A DNA stretch of 25,469 bases from a virus: the IMG/VR virus record IMGVR_UViG_3300034737_000034, positions 1 to 25,469 of that record. One strand, given 5' to 3'. This document shows positions 23,043 through 25,469 of the stretch, piece by piece. Below the pieces are notes generated by a model. The model saw only the letters and a list, made by a program, of their open reading frames with translations, searched no databases and was not told the origin of the DNA. The number at the start of each line of letters is the position of its first letter. The stretch's first letter is position 1. A program made the translations under genes and the position numbers.

Positions 23043-23479
23043 TTTTTATATATCTCCTCTACATCTTGATAGATTTGGTTTACTTCTTCTTCTGTCTTTT
23101 TACCTTCTATTACCTGTAAAACATTATGAGCCACTGATAAGTCTTTGAAGTCTGATGTGTATATCTTCGGAAATAGAAGATGATGTGTATGACCTTTGTA
23201 GGTCATTGTGTCTTGAGAGAAGAATATTCTGTGTCCGTTCATTAAAACAAAAGCTTGTCTATTTGGATTGTAGTAATCATCAATAACTTTAGCTTTATGT
23301 ATCTTGAGTAAATTTTTTATATAAAGAGTTAGTGCTTCATTAGGTCTATATTCAAAAAATACTTCATCATCAACTTTTCTGCCGACAATATCACTACCAA
23401 ACATAATAAAAGTAGGTGTTCTAACTTTCTTAGTAAAAGCTTCTTCTACAGATAAAAAGTCTGGTTCAGTGAGAAACAT
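23039..23479 (-). CDS. Divergent, short amidoligase (COOH-NH2 ligase-like) candidate
   Basis: The 146-residue protein contains three elements in the order expected for phage COOH-NH2 ligase-type proteins (phiEco32-like group). These are an N-terminal TEPDF (compare DPEF), then MFGSDIVGRKVDDEVFFEYRPNEA (Gly28 to Ala49, with Glu43 and Arg45 as in the ExRP motif), then YKGHTHH (Gly96, His97, His99, compare GGHIH). The family is usually about 250 residues, so this copy is short, missing mainly the C-terminal half or strongly reduced. It overlaps the ATP-grasp gene by four bases, and that pairing is the second line of evidence. AAGGA lies eight bases before the ATG. The assignment is by eye and needs profile search. 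Confidence 0.42.
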   Translation of the reverse strand: MFLTEPDFLSVEEAFTKKVRTPTFIMFGSDIVGRKVDDEVFFEYRPNEALTLYIKNLLKIHKAKVIDDYYNPNRQAFVLMNGHRIFFSQDTMTYKGHTHHLLFPKIYTSDFKDLSVAHNVLQVIEGKKTEEEVNQIYQDVEEIYKK

Positions 23480-23747
23480 CTATCATATCCTTTATTTTGT
23501 CAACATCTTCAGGTTTAAATGGTATCACTTTATTTCTTTCTTTATTGTTTTTAAATTTATCTATACTTAACTTAGTTAAGTATTTCACTGCTTCTGTTAA
23601 TTCTTCTATTCTTGTCTTAACTTCTTGCTGTGATGCTTTCTCATCGTTAAAATCAAATCTCAATCTCTTAAGTTCATAATAAAGAAAGAGTATTAATCCA
23701 ACATTAACTATAGTTCCTATAACATTAATCATTATCAGAACTTGCAT
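23466..23747 (-). CDS. One-helix membrane protein with coiled coil, following portal
   Basis: The 93-residue protein has an N-terminal hydrophobic helix (residues about 2-24, VLIMINVIGTIVNVGLILFL) and a charged coiled coil (EKASQQEVKTRIEELTEAVKYL). It ends in a basic then acidic tail. The ATG at 23747 is chosen because AAGGAGG lies five bases upstream; the frame extends to 23786 inside the portal gene without such a site. It overlaps the portal gene by 23 bases and the amidoligase-like gene by 14. The layout repeats that of the gene at 7953-8156. Membrane location is likely; holin, spanin-like or ejection-associated roles are possible. Confidence 0.7.
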   Translation of the reverse strand: MQVLIMINVIGTIVNVGLILFLYYELKRLRFDFNDEKASQQEVKTRIEELTEAVKYLTKLSIDKFKNNKERNKVIPFKPEDVDKIKDMIDVSH

Positions 23748-25469
23748 TAGAGCCTCCTTGTGATTGAGCTTGAGACACTTTAGCATTAGCTATCATTTGA
23801 ATATACGCCATTAGTGTTTGTGGGTCTTGTGATAGTTTAGCTAACATCTCTTTGTCTTGTAGTATCTGTTCTGATACTGATGAAGATAATTCTTCAGATA
23901 TTTTTTGTTTTTCAGATTGAGCTTTTGCCATTGCTTGTAATTCTTCAGGAGTTGGTATTCTAACAAGTTCACTATCAAGTTGTAAGATTTGGAATATTCT
24001 CTTGAAGATTTCTACCATATTCAAATATGGTATCAATCCAAGATTAGAAGATAGTTCTACTATATCCATAATATTCTCAAGTTCTTCTTTCTGCTTTATT
24101 ACTCCTGACATACCTTGCACCTTAACAACGGTGCCTTTATACAATTCTTTTATAAGATAGTAGTATGGTTCTCTATCTTCCATAATAGCCTTATTCATTA
24201 ACTCGTTCATTTCTTTTAACTCTGTAGGTTCAAGCATTCCAGAGTTAATTATTTCGTTTAGGTGATACTGGAACATTAAAGAGATAAGTTTTCTCGTAAT
24301 ACGTGCGATGAACTCATCTTCAATTCTATTTATAATTGTTGAAATTACATTTTGGTTCATTTGTGTTTTGAGTGCAACTTCCTTCGCAGTAGGACGCCCC
24401 TTAGAAGTCGGCTGTCCCATTAAAAACTCAGTCAACGCACTAACATTCTGAGCTTCTTGGAGTATCAATTGACGCACTGGAAGAACATTAGGGTCAAACG
24501 ATGCCATACTGAACGGTCTTATAGCTTGCTGGTCTGAGACAGATTTAATCACTGTGAAAGGTTTCACAGTGAAGACTTCATCTTGACTTGAAAGTGCAGA
24601 TGTGTTTATCTCAAATCCCATCGTTGTAGATAAGATAGCACGGTCAATTATCGCCCTGATTAATCTGCTGTCCTCTTTGTAGTAGTCCCAGATGAGGTCA
24701 GCGTAGGAAAGCTGCATCTCATCTGAGTAGAACGCTATAGATATAACTGGTAGTTGTTTATCTGCGTGAAGTATATTCTCTACATCTACTAATTCTTTAT
24801 CATTATATATTGTGAATTTCACAGGTAAAGAAACATCACCTTGAGGATTTACATATCTACCGAAGATATATGATATTTTGCCATATGTAGTTCGGTCTCT
24901 CATAGATGTTATCAAATAGTCAGTTCTATCTTTATCAGTAGTTAAGTTATAAACTTCTAATTTCTCTGGTTGATACTTCCAGAGTTTAGAAAGTCCTTTA
25001 ATCTTCTCAATTGGTAAAAAGACATCGTAAGCGTAAAACTGATTATCTGATGACTTATAATATTCTAAAGGATTTAGTGCTTTTGCAAGTATCGTAAACT
25101 CTACATCGTCCCACTCGTCCACAGAGTAGTCAGCGTCTAATAACACTGACAACTCTCCAGACAGAATTCCAAACCACAACGCCTTATCTATCTTTTCAAA
25201 TAATGATGTTTTATAGACACCAAGATTGAATACCTTCCTATATGCAGATGGAAGGTAAGTGAATTTCTTACTTTCAAAAGATAAAAGAGATTTTGTGGAT
25301 TTGTGAAGTAATGCACGCAAGTAAAGATATGCGAACAAAGTCTTCTGAAAGAAGATAGAAGACTTTATATTAGTTCGCCAATTACCTGTAGCATCATCAG
25401 GGTCAGGAATGACTGTGTTGCCATTGAGTTCAGATAAGTAGTCAATTACTCTACTTCTACGAGGTTGAG
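23725..25469 (-). CDS. Portal protein (5' end outside window)
   Basis: The frame is open to the right window edge with no stop, and the TTG at 25338 is internal, so the gene is incomplete here; at least 580 residues are present. The portal is the dodecameric ring for DNA entry and exit. The middle holds a wing/clip-like beta region, then the stem and crown region with SYADLIWDYYKEDSRLIRAI. The segment QEAQNVSALTEFLMGQPTSK leads to GRPTAKEVALKTQMNQ, a common motif of podoviral portals. A long helix and a Gln/Ser-rich tail (SQAQSQGGSNASSDND) follow. It precedes the membrane protein and amide-ligase pair, forming the upstream part of the virion operon. Confidence 0.88.
   Translation of the reverse strand, partial: QPRRSRVIDYLSELNGNTVIPDPDDATGNWRTNIKSSIFFQKTLFAYLYLRALLHKSTKSLLSFESKKFTYLPSAYRKVFNLGVYKTSLFEKIDKALWFGILSGELSVLLDADYSVDEWDDVEFTILAKALNPLEYYKSSDNQFYAYDVFLPIEKIKGLSKLWKYQPEKLEVYNLTTDKDRTDYLITSMRDRTTYGKISYIFGRYVNPQGDVSLPVKFTIYNDKELVDVENILHADKQLPVISIAFYSDEMQLSYADLIWDYYKEDSRLIRAIIDRAILSTTMGFEINTSALSSQDEVFTVKPFTVIKSVSDQQAIRPFSMASFDPNVLPVRQLILQEAQNVSALTEFLMGQPTSKGRPTAKEVALKTQMNQNVISTIINRIEDEFIARITRKLISLMFQYHLNEIINSGMLEPTELKEMNELMNKAIMEDREPYYYLIKELYKGTVVKVQGMSGVIKQKEELENIMDIVELSSNLGLIPYLNMVEIFKRIFQILQLDSELVRIPTPEELQAMAKAQSEKQKISEELSSSVSEQILQDKEMLAKLSQDPQTLMAYIQMIANAKVSQAQSQGGSNASSDND

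Overview
This window is an AT-rich segment of a tailed bacteriophage genome of podovirus type. It is dense with overlapping genes and uses strong AGGAGG-type ribosome binding sites. Replication genes sit on the + strand on the left. A long block of virion genes sits on the - strand on the right. The two blocks converge at a hairpin near 7124-7146. The host must be a bacterium, given the sigma70-type promoters and Shine-Dalgarno sites. A proofreading family A polymerase with no 5' nuclease domain, next to a primase-helicase, together with heavy AGA/ATA codon use, recalls phages of low-GC thermophiles such as Aquificales. That host assignment is inference only.

Positions 1-5920 (+) form a replication and recombination operon: the end of a SNF2-type helicase, a RecB/Cas4-like nuclease with a probable Fe-S cluster, an archaeo-eukaryotic-type primase fused to a P-loop helicase, a 92-residue unknown, and a DnaQ-like exonuclease plus family A DNA polymerase. 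Positions 5921-7117 (+) hold a consensus promoter flanked by inverted repeats. It drives three small acidic proteins, the last two of which are paralogues.

Positions 25469-7149 (-), read right to left, form the virion block. It starts with the portal (cut by the window edge), then a one-helix membrane/coiled-coil protein, then a two-gene cassette of an amidoligase-like protein and an ATP-grasp protein. After these come a helical unknown, two probable tail proteins, two small virion proteins, TerL, a probable scaffold, the major capsid protein and a head-tail adaptor. Four probable internal/ejection proteins follow, one of 1444 residues. The block ends with a second one-helix coiled-coil protein, a 54-residue protein, a zinc-ribbon protein and a VRR-NUC nuclease.

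Three promoters with perfect TTGACA and TATAAT boxes share TATTGACA plus a CTAA motif in the spacer. They lie before the acidic genes (+), before the scaffold/capsid genes (-), and inside a small gene just ahead of the 123-aa virion gene and TerL (-). An 18-bp sequence recurs in two widely separated leaders. The most unusual content is the amide-ligase-like pair inside the portal operon, the duplicated acidic genes, and the shared promoter/repeat architecture. No tRNA, CRISPR array, integrase, transposase or lysin was seen.
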